From the NCBI GenBank assembly GCA_016278505.1, contig JADQBQ010000004.1, positions 25,930-89,929 on the forward strand: a DNA stretch of 64,000 nt. Reading direction: 5' to 3'. Position numbers and translations under genes: made by a program. A model generated the notes under the pieces. It made no database searches. It was not told the origin of the DNA and saw nothing but the letters and a program-made list of their open reading frames with translations. The DNA comes from Clostridiales bacterium (GTDB lineage: Bacteria > Bacillota > Desulfotomaculia > Desulfotomaculales > VENG01). Of the stretch, positions 52,629-60,898 are shown in pieces (the first letter of the stretch is position 1; every line of letters starts with the position of its first letter).

Positions 52629-52682
52629 TTTGAGGGGCGTGTGGGGTAACTCGTGGGGGTTCAAGTCCCCCCTCCGACACCA
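52629..52682 (+). repeat. right attachment repeat (tRNA-Leu 3' end)
   Basis: This is a 54-nt exact copy of 15006-15059, including CCA. The upstream 20 nt do not match the tRNA, so it is a partial copy and not a tRNA gene. Confidence 0.88.
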
Positions 52683-52745
52683 GAGACCGCTAGAAATGCG
52701 GGTTTGAGGCTGAATGTGGATAATAACACGTTCAGCCTTTTTCGT
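52683..52745 (+). terminator. original tRNA-Leu flank and terminator, displaced by the island
   Basis: AGGCTGAATGTG (52707-52718) and CACGTTCAGCCT (52727-52738) form a 12-bp stem followed by TTTTT. Positioned 25 nt after CCA, it has the place and form of a tRNA terminator. A broken copy lies at 22174-22223. Confidence 0.75.
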
Positions 52746-52801
52746 ATTGAACGTGTGGACAAAACGTGTATGGTAGGAATGATTTAAGAATCTACAATCT
52801 A

Positions 52802-54025
52802 TTATTTATAATCGTTTATTGGCCCTTTATCCATCAATATTTCAACCATTCCGGTCGAACCCATTTTAAGCTTTGGTCTTTTTTCCGATCCCGGCTTGCT
52901 ATAAAGCTCAACTGCCTTTATTAAAATTCCATTTGGCGTGTTAAGTAATACACCCGGAACGCAAGTATAAACTCTATCATTTTTACTTGCATTATTTGCT
53001 GAAATCATAACCGATGTTCCCTGATGATTATCAATGCACATTGATACCTTATAACGGTAAAATGAACCTGTTCCATTAGACTGTGCAGAATAGACCACAG
53101 GAACCACCCCAAGAATACTATCATTTAATCTTATTTTAATTATTTCTGTCTTAACAGATTTACTATCTCGCCCAACATCACCCATATGTTCTACAGCACC
53201 ATTACCAAACCGCTTGAGAGGAGGTACCCCCGCTGCTCCAAACATGGCAACATCAATCTGCTTGCCATCCGTTGTATAAACCAAAGCATAAATATCATAA
53301 TCTGTTCCCGTCTTCCAAGATACTGACGCTGTGATTTCAGGTGTCTTCTCAATCAAGACTGGGTCCTTACCTTTATCGAGATTAATCTTGCCTTTAATTT
53401 TTTCAAGATTTATTGAGGCTAATGAATGGTTCAAACTTTCTTCACTTACAGGTTCTTTCTTTTTAGTTGCTTGAGATACCGAAGATAGGTTCTGCTCTAC
53501 GGATTCAGAAACCTCAACACCATAATTTCTGCACAAACCATCAAGGCCGGAAACGAAACCTTTCCATATTGCACGTGCCTTTGGTTGGCCATTTTTTAGA
53601 TACAGTTCTAAAACAACTATTCCATTCTCATTTGTAAAATTTGAGGGAATTAACTGAATAACATCTCCACCAACATGTATCTCAGCTCTAAGATTCTTTA
53701 CATTTGAAAAACCCGCGGCATTATCTTCTGTAAGCGTAACAGCTACTTTAGTAATACCCGCTGGTGCTTTACTTAGGTCAAAATTAATTTTATGATTCTT
53801 GGTATTACCCAAGTCATTTGGTGAGATAAAAGTAGCTACACCCAAAGGCCCTTCCGGTTGATTATAAAATACAATTCCACTATCCCCCTGCACCTTGCCC
53901 GCATCGGTTACAAGGAAGGCAGTCAAAGAAATATCTATCAAATGTGAGATATCATGCGTAACAATAACAGTGCCTTTAAAAGCACTAAGAACAATATTTC
54001 CCCCCGTTTGAAGAGATTGTTTCAT
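52802..54025 (-). CDS. TerD/TerA family protein with two TerD-like domains
   Basis: About 407 residues. Domain 1 (about 1-175) begins SLQTGGNIVLSAFKG and has the calcium-site motif DAGKVQGDSGIVFYNQP and FDLSKAPAGITKVAVTLTED, as in TerD. A linker (about 190-235) leads to domain 2 (ASVSWKTGTDYDIYALVYT, GDVGRDSKSVKTEIIKIRLND), a diverged TerD repeat as in TerA-like fusions. Ter proteins are calcium-linked stress and phage-response proteins thought to act near the membrane. No other ter gene is in the window. The ATG at 54025 matches the usual family start (M..SLQKGGN); the track begins 4 codons earlier. It lies 119 nt outside the right att site, so it is core or an older insert. Confidence 0.87.
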   Translation of the reverse strand: MKQSLQTGGNIVLSAFKGTVIVTHDISHLIDISLTAFLVTDAGKVQGDSGIVFYNQPEGPLGVATFISPNDLGNTKNHKINFDLSKAPAGITKVAVTLTEDNAAGFSNVKNLRAEIHVGGDVIQLIPSNFTNENGIVVLELYLKNGQPKARAIWKGFVSGLDGLCRNYGVEVSESVEQNLSSVSQATKKKEPVSEESLNHSLASINLEKIKGKINLDKGKDPVLIEKTPEITASVSWKTGTDYDIYALVYTTDGKQIDVAMFGAAGVPPLKRFGNGAVEHMGDVGRDSKSVKTEIIKIRLNDSILGVVPVVYSAQSNGTGSFYRYKVSMCIDNHQGTSVMISANNASKNDRVYTCVPGVLLNTPNGILIKAVELYSKPGSEKRPKLKMGSTGMVEILMDKGPINDYK

Positions 54026-54347
54026 AATGGTCATCAACCTTTCTCACCTTTACTACGATATATTTATAATTTTCTGTACTAAATGCCGAAATCCTTTTTA
54101 TTACAACAATTCTATTGCCTAGATATCCCAACATGTACTTTCAAAAAATAAAATTGCATTAGTGAAAGAGTCTGTTCGAAAAGTCTTTAGATAAACCTCT
54201 TTTTCATTTCTTCAACTCATAAAACGTACTCTCGGCATATACTGGAATCTCATACCAATGAGGAACTCCCACTTTTAAAAGTGGGAGTCTTAGAAATCGG
54301 ATAAAAAACCTACTGCCCTAACAGAATATCTCCGATATGTATAAACC
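54026..54347. other. intergenic region with a 24-bp perfect palindrome
   Basis: ACTCCCACTTTTAAAAGTGGGAGT (54265-54288) is a perfect palindrome without a loop. It may be a terminator, a remnant of an IS200/IS605-type end, or a palindromic repeat unit. No gene is visible in the remaining sequence. Confidence 0.4.
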
Positions 54348-56171
54348 TTAATAACTTAGGTACCCGTTACCAAGTAACAGCTGTATAAACTGCTCAACCA
54401 ATTGCGGATCAAATTGAATGCCGGCATACCTTTTAAGCTCGCCCACCGCTTCCAGTTGGGTCATGGCCTTTCTGTAAGGCCGGTCGCTGGTCATGGCATC
54501 ATAAGCATCAGCAATGGAAAGAATTCTACATTCTAACGGGATCTCTTCTCCTTTAATCCCAAGGGGGTATCCTTTGCCGTTCCACCATTCATGATGCTTT
54601 AAAATAAAGTCGGCTATGGGGGTCAAGTCGGGTGCAGACTGTGCAATACGGTAACCAATTTCACTGTGTCGCCGCATTTCTTTCACTTCTTCCCCGGTAA
54701 GAGGGCCATTTTTAAACAATATACGGTCAGGAATACCTACCTTGCCGATATCATGAAACTGAGCTAACAGGCGCAATTCAATTCTTTTTTGTTCAGATAA
54801 CTTTAACGCCTTGGCCAGATCTATCACTAGGTCATAGAGGCGGTCAGCGTGCCCTTCGGTAATGTAGTCTCTTTCCTCCAAAGTTTGCATGAGAGTATTA
54901 ACAATAGCACTTCTCGCACTTCGACTGTGGTAAAGCTTTTCACGATACATGTTGTCATCAGCTTCTTTAAATAACTCCATAATACCGGCTGACAAACCAC
55001 TGGAGGTTGCAAAGCCTACGGATATACTCAATGGAACTTTAGGATTTTCCGTGTTATATTCAAAAACGGCATCACGAATCCGTTTAGAAATTTTATCCAC
55101 TTGGATTTCGTCTCTATTGGGAAGTAAAACAGCAAATTCGTCACCACCGATTCGTGCCACCACACAACTGTCACCGACGGATTCCTTTAAAACTTTGGCT
55201 GTTATTACCAGCAGCTTATCGCCAAATTGATGTCCCAAAGAATCATTTACAAGTTTAAGACCATTTATATCACAAACTATTAAGCTTATTAATTGAAAAT
55301 TAATAAGGCTCATTTCTTGTTCGAAGAAAACCCTATTATAAAGGCCCGTTAGTGGATCATGCCAACTTAGATATTTTAATTTATTTTCCAGACGTTTGCG
55401 GGCGGTTATGTCACGAACAACACAGACAAATCCACCCTCGTCAAGCAAAGTTATGGAAATGTCGTGGCATAACTCCATTCCATCGTATGTCTTAACAGTT
55501 GCTTCCCCTTGCCACTCCCCTTTTGCAATAACTCTTGGCTTTACATCCCTTTCAATTCTTTGCACTTGTTGTCTATCATAGAGAACTTTCCATGACTGAC
55601 CAATTAATTGCTCACGATTAGCATATCCATATATTTTGGCTAAGGCTTTGTTTACGTAAATAATATTCTCTTCGGAATCAAGTATTGCCATTCCGTCTGT
55701 TGAGCTCTCCATGGCAGTGGATTGCACTTTTAATAATTCCTCAGACTTTTTTCTCTGAGTAATGTCTCGGACAATTGACAATACAACATTTTCACCGTTT
55801 AGAATAAATAAATGGGAACTAATTTCCACAGGTATCTTCTTGTTGTATTTCGTCAAGTGAGCTATTTCAAAAGTAACATGTTTCTTTTGAAGTAGTTCAT
55901 CCATTATTTGTGGTACATTTTCTATGTGTTCTTTAGCGTCAATGTCTAAAGGGGACATTGCTAATAGTTCTTCCCTGGTATAGCCCCACATTTGGCAAGC
56001 TACATCATTGACTTCAATATAGCGACCGGGAAATCCGTCTTCAGTTATATGATGCAACGCAATTGCATCATTAGTATTATTAAATATCTTGCGGAATTTT
56101 TCTTCACTTTGTCTTAAGGCATGCTCTATCTTAGTTTCACCTCTATCTCTCATGTTACGAGTTGCCCCCAA
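54348..56171 (-). CDS. PAS-PAS-GGDEF-HD-GYP cyclic-di-GMP signalling protein
   Basis: 607 residues, soluble. Two PAS domains come first (about 20-145, FRKIFNNTNDAIALHHITED; and 150-265, AMESSTDGMAILDSEENIIYVNKALAKIYGYAN). A GGDEF domain follows (HDPLTGLYNRVFFEQEM, VARIGGDEFAVLLPN), and an HD-GYP domain ends it (QFHDIGKVGIPDRILFKNGPL, HHEWWNGKGYPLGIKGEEIP, DAYDAMTSDRPYR). GGDEF makes and HD-GYP degrades cyclic-di-GMP, so it may switch with the PAS signal. No RxxD inhibitory site precedes GGDEF. The start is unsure: an ATG at 56153 is an alternative to the TTG at 56171. It follows the PAS fragment gene. Confidence 0.92.
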   Translation of the reverse strand: MGATRNMRDRGETKIEHALRQSEEKFRKIFNNTNDAIALHHITEDGFPGRYIEVNDVACQMWGYTREELLAMSPLDIDAKEHIENVPQIMDELLQKKHVTFEIAHLTKYNKKIPVEISSHLFILNGENVVLSIVRDITQRKKSEELLKVQSTAMESSTDGMAILDSEENIIYVNKALAKIYGYANREQLIGQSWKVLYDRQQVQRIERDVKPRVIAKGEWQGEATVKTYDGMELCHDISITLLDEGGFVCVVRDITARKRLENKLKYLSWHDPLTGLYNRVFFEQEMSLINFQLISLIVCDINGLKLVNDSLGHQFGDKLLVITAKVLKESVGDSCVVARIGGDEFAVLLPNRDEIQVDKISKRIRDAVFEYNTENPKVPLSISVGFATSSGLSAGIMELFKEADDNMYREKLYHSRSARSAIVNTLMQTLEERDYITEGHADRLYDLVIDLAKALKLSEQKRIELRLLAQFHDIGKVGIPDRILFKNGPLTGEEVKEMRRHSEIGYRIAQSAPDLTPIADFILKHHEWWNGKGYPLGIKGEEIPLECRILSIADAYDAMTSDRPYRKAMTQLEAVGELKRYAGIQFDPQLVEQFIQLLLGNGYLSY

Positions 56172-56255
56172 GTCTAATTATTCCTTTATATAAGATATTT
56201 AGACATTATAGTACAATCTCCTTGCTCTTTTGACAGAAAATTCTTTTTAGCAAGA

Positions 56256-56277
56256 GTTGAAAAATTCATTTTTCAAC
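56256..56277. terminator. hairpin at the end of the PAS fragment gene
   Basis: GTTGAAAAA-TTCA-TTTTTCAAC overlaps the stop region of the PAS fragment on the minus strand. It is AT-rich, so only a weak terminator. Confidence 0.4.
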
Positions 56278-56514
56278 GTTGAGGATGACTACCGGTTCAT
56301 TCATCAGCTTGGCGCGTGCGTAGCCCATATGACTTTCCAAAGACTTATTTACGTAAGTGATCCTACTATTAAAATCTGTTAAAACTATAGGATTGGGCAT
56401 GTGTTCTACAACTTGCGCCAATATGTAATGCATCTCGCTTTCTTTCTGCTCTATTTTTAATTTTAATTCAGCATTTTCCTTACGCAAATCAATTAATTCC
56501 TTTAAATTACACAT
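56266..56514 (-). CDS. truncated PAS protein, about 82 aa
   Basis: A short coiled coil (LKELIDLRKENAELKLKIEQKE) followed by the first half of a PAS domain (HMPNPIVLTDFNSRITYVNKSLESHMGYARAKLM). The chain ends at VVILNVEK where a PAS domain still needs its last strands, and no output domain follows, so it is probably a remnant of a sensor kinase or GGDEF protein. The track's 56640 start has no support; the ATG at 56514 begins the coiled coil. Confidence 0.5.
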   Translation of the reverse strand: MCNLKELIDLRKENAELKLKIEQKESEMHYILAQVVEHMPNPIVLTDFNSRITYVNKSLESHMGYARAKLMNEPVVILNVEK

Positions 56515-56749
56515 CCCCAATTGCCCTTGGAACAATTTGAAATAATAGTTTGGATTGGGGATAATTAGACATTTGTTTAGAAAATACCTTGGAAAGTTGT
56601 CGAACTCTGCAGAATAAAAGGACACCTGCCAGAGCATCAATAACCCAATAGGTTTTATTCCTAGTCTTGCAGTGACCCGAATAATATGCTACCGTTGGAT
56701 TGCTAGACTTTCAACTACAAAACTTGAGCTTGAATAGGAGGTGTTTTTG

Positions 56750-56983
56750 ATGGGGTGTTGTTGTGGTAATAATTCCTCTAAAACCGTAACCCTAAACGTA
56801 GAAGGTATGTCCTGCAATCACTGCAAAATGGCTGTGGAGAAGTCCCTTTCCGAAGCAGGAGTGGATAAGATAGTGGTGGATCTGGAAGGTAAAAAAGTCA
56901 CTGCCACCTTTAATCCCGATAAGCTTAAAGAAGATGCTGTTAAGAAAGCAATCGCTGATACCGGGTATGAAGTGAAAGAATAA
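56750..56983 (+). CDS. heavy-metal-associated (CopZ-like) metallochaperone
   Basis: 77 residues. A Cys cluster at the N-terminus (MGCCCGNNSSK) precedes a complete HMA domain with the metal motif GMSCNHCK and a ferredoxin-like fold (VEKSLSEAGVDKIVVDLEGK, AIADTGYEV). It carries Cu(I) or a similar ion to a P-type ATPase; no ATPase gene is nearby. The extra three cysteines may widen metal binding. The ATG at 56750 is set by GGAGGTG 7 nt upstream. Confidence 0.92.
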   Translation: MGCCCGNNSSKTVTLNVEGMSCNHCKMAVEKSLSEAGVDKIVVDLEGKKVTATFNPDKLKEDAVKKAIADTGYEVKE

Positions 56984-57031
56984 AATATCACAATAGTCTT
57001 ATCGTAGTAGCAAGGTTTATCCCTAACTGCA

Positions 57032-57073
57032 GGAGCGAAGAAAGGATTACTAAAAAGATCCTTCCTTCGCTCC
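57032..57073. terminator. bidirectional terminator
   Basis: GGAGCGAAG-AAAGGAT and ATCCTT-CCTTCGCTCC make a long, slightly interrupted stem followed by ATTTTTTAT between the convergent CopZ-like and CBO0543-like genes. Confidence 0.8.
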
Positions 57074-57085
57074 ATTTTTTATCTG

Positions 57086-57682
57086 CTATTGGAAAAACAT
57101 TACTCCTCCTAAATAAAGACCACCCAAGAATATAGTGATGATGACTATAAAATGAAATACTATCCAGGCCCACTTACCATACCGAAAGGAATCCTGGCTG
57201 ATAGGCCTTTGTGCTTTTTCTGGAACCATCAAATTGCCAATCCAGTCAAACAAAAGAAAATATATCCACCACCACGTATAGGAATCCCAGAAGTCCCATT
57301 TGAAATTGTAATCTATTAATTTGGTACTGTTTAGGATAAGCGTTTCCCCTAACATCCCTAAATGCACTATTGTCCAATAAAAAGGAATTTTGTATGCCCA
57401 TGATTTGGGGCTGTATCTCACTCCAAGCAGAACGTAAAAAGGAAATACGGTTAATATAGCCTCAAAGGGCATTATCGATATTTTGGGGAAAATTCGCACA
57501 GGAAATGAATAAAATCCAGTTTTGACAAAAATGTAACAAAGGATATTACCTACCAGACCGCTGATGAGAAACAGTAAGCCATATCTTTTCCAATCGAATC
57601 TAATTATCAATAAACTTCCAACTATACTAAACGTGGTGGCTAAAGCCAAGATTAATAATTCGGTACTCCAATAGAGATTCAT
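57086..57682 (-). CDS. CBO0543-like membrane protein
   Basis: 198 residues with five to six hydrophobic helices and the aromatic block SYTWWWIYFLLFDWIGNLMVPE that I associate with the CBO0543 family of clostridial and bacillar membrane proteins, whose function is unknown. It starts at ATG after GAAGGA. It stands alone between terminators. A link to sporulation has not been shown and is not claimed. Confidence 0.75.
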   Translation of the reverse strand: MNLYWSTELLILALATTFSIVGSLLIIRFDWKRYGLLFLISGLVGNILCYIFVKTGFYSFPVRIFPKISIMPFEAILTVFPFYVLLGVRYSPKSWAYKIPFYWTIVHLGMLGETLILNSTKLIDYNFKWDFWDSYTWWWIYFLLFDWIGNLMVPEKAQRPISQDSFRYGKWAWIVFHFIVIITIFLGGLYLGGVMFFQ

Positions 57683-57829
57683 ATATATATATCCTTCGCT
57701 AAAAGTTTACTTGTGGTTATTATTTACTCTATAGGCTGATAAAAATAACAAAACTTGCAGGTTTTATATGGAATTTAAAGAAATATATAAGAAAGTGTAT
57801 TTTTTAAGAGAAGATAAGCGGAGGCAAAG

Positions 57830-58285
57830 ATGAACTTCATATTTTTTTTACAGGGTATTCCGGAGACTATAGGAACTATTGCCCTAAGTTTAGCGATGGC
57901 GCGGATCCCTATCCGCTGGGGCCCGGTAGTTTTAGCAGGTTCATTAATATCCGTAACGGGATGTATTATTAAGTGGTTGCCGGTCACACTAGGGCTTCAT
58001 TCTATTGCAATGTTATTATTAACTACCTTCTTTATTTTAAAAGCAACCCGTGTTTCATCTGCGAAAGGCTTTATAACTATCACGGCCAGCGTAGCAATTT
58101 TAATATTCCTTGAAATAATGATTCACTTATCTTTGGTGAATTTTACAGACCTTGACCTTAAAAACATTGAACAGGATAGTTTACTATGGTTTTTAATTGG
58201 ACTTCCTCAAGCAATAATATTATTCATCATTGCTTTAATCGTACGCCGAATTAAGGAACCGGTACCGGGTGGGTGGAAGATATGA
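57830..58285 (+). CDS. membrane protein upstream of agrB (AgrC-like sensor domain without kinase)
   Basis: 151 residues with four to five membrane helices (GIPETIGTIALSLAMARIPI, GPVVLAGSLISVTGCII, MLLLTTFFIL, SVAILIFLEIMIHLSL, AIILFIIALIV) and a short basic end (VRRIKEP). It lacks any kinase or output part. It resembles the membrane half of AgrC-like sensors by shape and position. CGGAGGC lies before the ATG. Its TGA overlaps the agrB ATG (ATGA at 58282-58285), so the two are translationally coupled. A role in sensing or export of the peptide is inferred. Confidence 0.7.
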   Translation: MNFIFFLQGIPETIGTIALSLAMARIPIRWGPVVLAGSLISVTGCIIKWLPVTLGLHSIAMLLLTTFFILKATRVSSAKGFITITASVAILIFLEIMIHLSLVNFTDLDLKNIEQDSLLWFLIGLPQAIILFIIALIVRRIKEPVPGGWKI

Positions 58286-58920
58286 CTATTTTTTTTAGTA
58301 AACGTTGGGCCAGTTATCTAGCTGTTAAGACAGGTCAATCCAGGGAAAACGAAGCTGTTTTAGCCTACGTTATAGAGGTACTTGCCATCAACTTAGTCAA
58401 TACAGTAATCCTAATTTCACTCGGCTTAATATTTGATGTACTAACAACCATCATTGCCTGTATGATTACTATGGCATTATTGCGTTTTACAGCTGGCGGT
58501 GCCCACTCAAATAACCCTTGGCGCTGCGCTGTAGTAACCGCTTTTGTTTTCCTGTCCATAGCATTAATTTCATCATACCTTTTCCCTACCAACCAATTAT
58601 ATATAAACATAACCGCAACATTTACCATAATATTTACTGTTTTTTCGATTATTCGTTTTGCCCCGGTGGATTCCCCTTCAGCGCCAATTATATCGGCCGT
58701 ACGGCGCAAGAGGTTAAGGCTTATGTCATTATTTGTCGTTGCTTTCTTAGCAGCAGCCGTTGTTTTTTTGCAACAGTTTAATTTGATATACACCAGGGAG
58801 ATACAAGTTGCCATAATTTTGTGCGCATTGTGGGGGAGTTTAAATTTAACTGGCATTGGACATCGTGTAATGGCTTTAATAGATAAAATCAATATTACAC
58901 CAAAAAGAAAGGAGGTTTAG
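58282..58920 (+). CDS. agrB: AgrB-family peptide-processing membrane protease
   Basis: 212 residues with several membrane helices. The catalytic His and Cys of AgrB occur as RFTAGGAHSNNPWRCAVV, seven residues apart as in staphylococcal AgrB (His77/Cys84). It cuts the AgrD precursor and helps form the thiolactone ring. ATG at 58282 is preferred over the track's GTG at 58273 because GGGTGG lies before it. GGAGG at its end serves as the ribosome site for the peptide gene that follows after 4 nt. Confidence 0.93.
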   Translation: MTIFFSKRWASYLAVKTGQSRENEAVLAYVIEVLAINLVNTVILISLGLIFDVLTTIIACMITMALLRFTAGGAHSNNPWRCAVVTAFVFLSIALISSYLFPTNQLYINITATFTIIFTVFSIIRFAPVDSPSAPIISAVRRKRLRLMSLFVVAFLAAAVVFLQQFNLIYTREIQVAIILCALWGSLNLTGIGHRVMALIDKINITPKRKEV

Positions 58921-58924
58921 AAAA

Positions 58925-59056
58925 ATGAAAAGATTTACTAACAGTCTATTCAGCGCTGCAGTTTCAGTAATGTTAGCGGCCGCTGCTTTCGTAGTGACTC
59001 CAACATGTTGGGCCTGGCACTACCAGCCTGAAGTTCCAGAGTCATTGAGGAAATAG
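58925..59056 (+). CDS. agrD: AgrD-like cyclic lactone autoinducer precursor, 43 aa
   Basis: Too short for the ORF track: MKRFTNSLFSAAVSVMLAAA, an amphipathic/hydrophobic leader, then a core around TCWAWHYQPEVPESLRK. A single Cys followed by aromatic residues and a P-E-V-P-E tail is the pattern of clostridial AgrD peptides, where Cys closes a ring with the C-terminus of the core. AAGGAGG sits in the end of agrB. The mature ring is probably Cys plus four or so following residues, but the cut site is not known. Confidence 0.9.
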   Translation: MKRFTNSLFSAAVSVMLAAAAFVVTPTCWAWHYQPEVPESLRK

Positions 59057-59059
59057 TTT

Positions 59060-59090
59060 GGAAAAAGGTGGTCCTCACCACCTTTTTTCC
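59060..59090 (+). terminator. terminator after agrD
   Basis: GGAAAAAGGTGG-TCCTCA-CCACCTTTTTTCC follows the agrD stop by 3 nt and ends in T6. Read-through would carry into the GGDEF-HD-GYP gene, 18 nt beyond, so this is a possible attenuation point between peptide and receptor candidate. Confidence 0.8.
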
Positions 59091-59107
59091 AGTTTCGGGG
59101 TGAGCTT

Positions 59108-60898
59108 ATGACATCGGAAAAAGAAAGACAGAAGGAATTATATGAATATATAACAACCGCTCACATGCTTTGTCTTATTATTTTCGTATTAGCAATAATT
59201 CTTAGTGGCTATGATGTATTGCCGCAAAAAAATTTTTATCCTTTTATTAATATAGACTTCTTTATTCTGCTATGCTCCATGGGAGCAGTAATTGTCTTAT
59301 TATACAATACCAGAATCAGCCAGCTACCCAAGAACCCAAAGTCCATTCACTGTATTGATATCGCCTACGTTGGTTTTCCATTATTAGTAGCTACCCTAAC
59401 TCTGTTTGTTACTGAAAAAAAGCTTCCCTATGCCCAAGCGATTCTTTTACTTCCCATATTCATTACAGCATCGGTTATGGGCAAACTCCCGGGCTTAATC
59501 ATGGCTACAATTTGCAGCATTCTTCTTGTTTTTAATGAAATGCTGATAACCCCGGGAATAAATATTTTACAGGCAACAGAGTCCGGATTAATCCTGATCA
59601 GCCTGATGTATGTGGTGGGTTGGTTCATAGGCGGTCTGGCAAACCTGGAAACAAGAAACCGTGAATACCTCACCGAAATTGCTAATACAGACATACTGAC
59701 AGGATTATATAACCACCGGTACTTTCAGGAAGTGTTAAAAAAATATTTTTCCAAAGGGATTACCGCGTATAATCGGCTATCATTAATCATTTTGGATATT
59801 GATTATTTTAAAAATTATAATGACACTTTTGGCCACCTGGCTGGGGATGAAGTGCTAAGAACCTTTGGCATCCTATTAAAAAAAGAGGTTAAAGACAGTG
59901 GTTTTGTAGCCCGCTACGGCGGAGAAGAATTCGTTGTCGTACTACCGGGTTACAACAGTCAGCAGGCATTGGAAAAGGCCGAAGACATTAAAGATAGAAT
60001 TGAACAGCAGCAGTTTTTCGGTGAAGAACACCAGCCCGGCGGTAAAATCACCATATCCTGCGGTATAGCAACCAGCCCGGATCATGCAGTAAAAGCACGG
60101 GGATTAATCAAACAGGCTGATAATGCCCTTTATAAGGCCAAGGGTCTCAACAAAAACAAAGTAGAATTGTACTTTTCAGTATTTGATGACCTTGAGCTGG
60201 ATGAGAACGAAAAAGACCTTCTGAATTCCATTCGGACGTTAATATCTGTAATTAACGCCAAGGACCGGTATACTTACGGGCATTCGGAAAGAGTCACCGA
60301 ATATTCTATCAAACTGGCCGAAAAAATTGGTGTTTCGGAACAAGAAATGCAGCTGCTAAGATATGCGGCTTTTTTACATGACATCGGGAAAATCGAGATA
60401 GACAGAGATACCCTGACTAAACCCGGCCGTCTCAACGAGCAAGAATGGGGTATCCTTAAGCAGCATCCGAGATGGGGTAGTGACATCGTTAAATCAGTGA
60501 CGTCATTAAGATCTACCGTACCAATTATACTTTACCACCATGAAAACTACGACGGGTCCGGCTATCCGGAAGGAATAAAAGAAGAAAGCATTCCCACTTT
60601 GGCTAGAATTATCAGAATTACTGACAGCTTTGATGCCATGACGTCAAACCGCACTTATAAAACAAATATGTCCCCCGATGAAGCTATAGCCGAGATAAAA
60701 CGGTGCTCGGGGAGCATGTATGACCCGGAACTGGCACGTAACTTTATAGAAATAGTACAGGCTAACACCTGTATAAAAAATTTACATACGAATAAACTAC
60801 CTGAACCTCAGGAATACTACTCCCGTAAATTAAGTAAAAAACCATGGGAGGAATATACTAATGCCCCAACAACAACAACTAGGACAAATAATGACTAA
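59108..60898 (+). CDS. membrane GGDEF-HD-GYP protein next to agrBD
   Basis: 596 residues. About six membrane helices (20-190; e.g. MLCLIIFVLAIILSG, FFILLCSMGAVIVLLY, SGLILISLMYVVGWFIGGL) precede a GGDEF domain (DILTGLYNHRYFQEVL, ILDIDYFKNYNDTFGH, RYGGEEFVVVLPG) and an HD-GYP domain (AAFLHDIGKIEIDRDTL, HHENYDGSGYPEGIKEE, DSFDAMTSNRTYK). No RxxD site is present before GGEEF. It lies 51 nt after agrD, behind a terminator, where an AgrC kinase would be expected; a receptor that turns peptide binding into cyclic-di-GMP change is an attractive inference. Its end overlaps the CBS gene by 38 nt. Confidence 0.92.
   Translation: MTSEKERQKELYEYITTAHMLCLIIFVLAIILSGYDVLPQKNFYPFINIDFFILLCSMGAVIVLLYNTRISQLPKNPKSIHCIDIAYVGFPLLVATLTLFVTEKKLPYAQAILLLPIFITASVMGKLPGLIMATICSILLVFNEMLITPGINILQATESGLILISLMYVVGWFIGGLANLETRNREYLTEIANTDILTGLYNHRYFQEVLKKYFSKGITAYNRLSLIILDIDYFKNYNDTFGHLAGDEVLRTFGILLKKEVKDSGFVARYGGEEFVVVLPGYNSQQALEKAEDIKDRIEQQQFFGEEHQPGGKITISCGIATSPDHAVKARGLIKQADNALYKAKGLNKNKVELYFSVFDDLELDENEKDLLNSIRTLISVINAKDRYTYGHSERVTEYSIKLAEKIGVSEQEMQLLRYAAFLHDIGKIEIDRDTLTKPGRLNEQEWGILKQHPRWGSDIVKSVTSLRSTVPIILYHHENYDGSGYPEGIKEESIPTLARIIRITDSFDAMTSNRTYKTNMSPDEAIAEIKRCSGSMYDPELARNFIEIVQANTCIKNLHTNKLPEPQEYYSRKLSKKPWEEYTNAPTTTTRTNND

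Larger units (their letters stand above)
15006..52682. mobile_element. composite tRNA-Leu genomic island (about 37.6 kb)
   Basis: The interval is bounded by an exact 54-bp repeat of the tRNA-Leu 3' end, with a third, diverged copy at 22062-22112 and a short fourth copy at 22151-22173. Segment A (15.1-22.1 kb) has four site-specific recombinases beside the tRNA. Segment B (22.2-52.6 kb) has defence-type cargo and remnants. Base composition changes inside segment B: addAB to VWA resembles the chromosome, while 41-52 kb is far more AT-rich. Stacked insertions at one tRNA are the likely cause. Whether addAB is true cargo or ancient core DNA trapped between repeats is open. Confidence 0.75.

Noticed and set aside
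52629-52682. A second tRNA-Leu gene
   Set aside because: Only the 3' part is present; no D-arm or 5' acceptor strand is found upstream, so it is an att repeat.
58365-58892. Minus-strand 175-aa ORF over agrB
   Set aside because: agrB has its catalytic His/Cys and the right neighbours; the opposite frame is a shadow.
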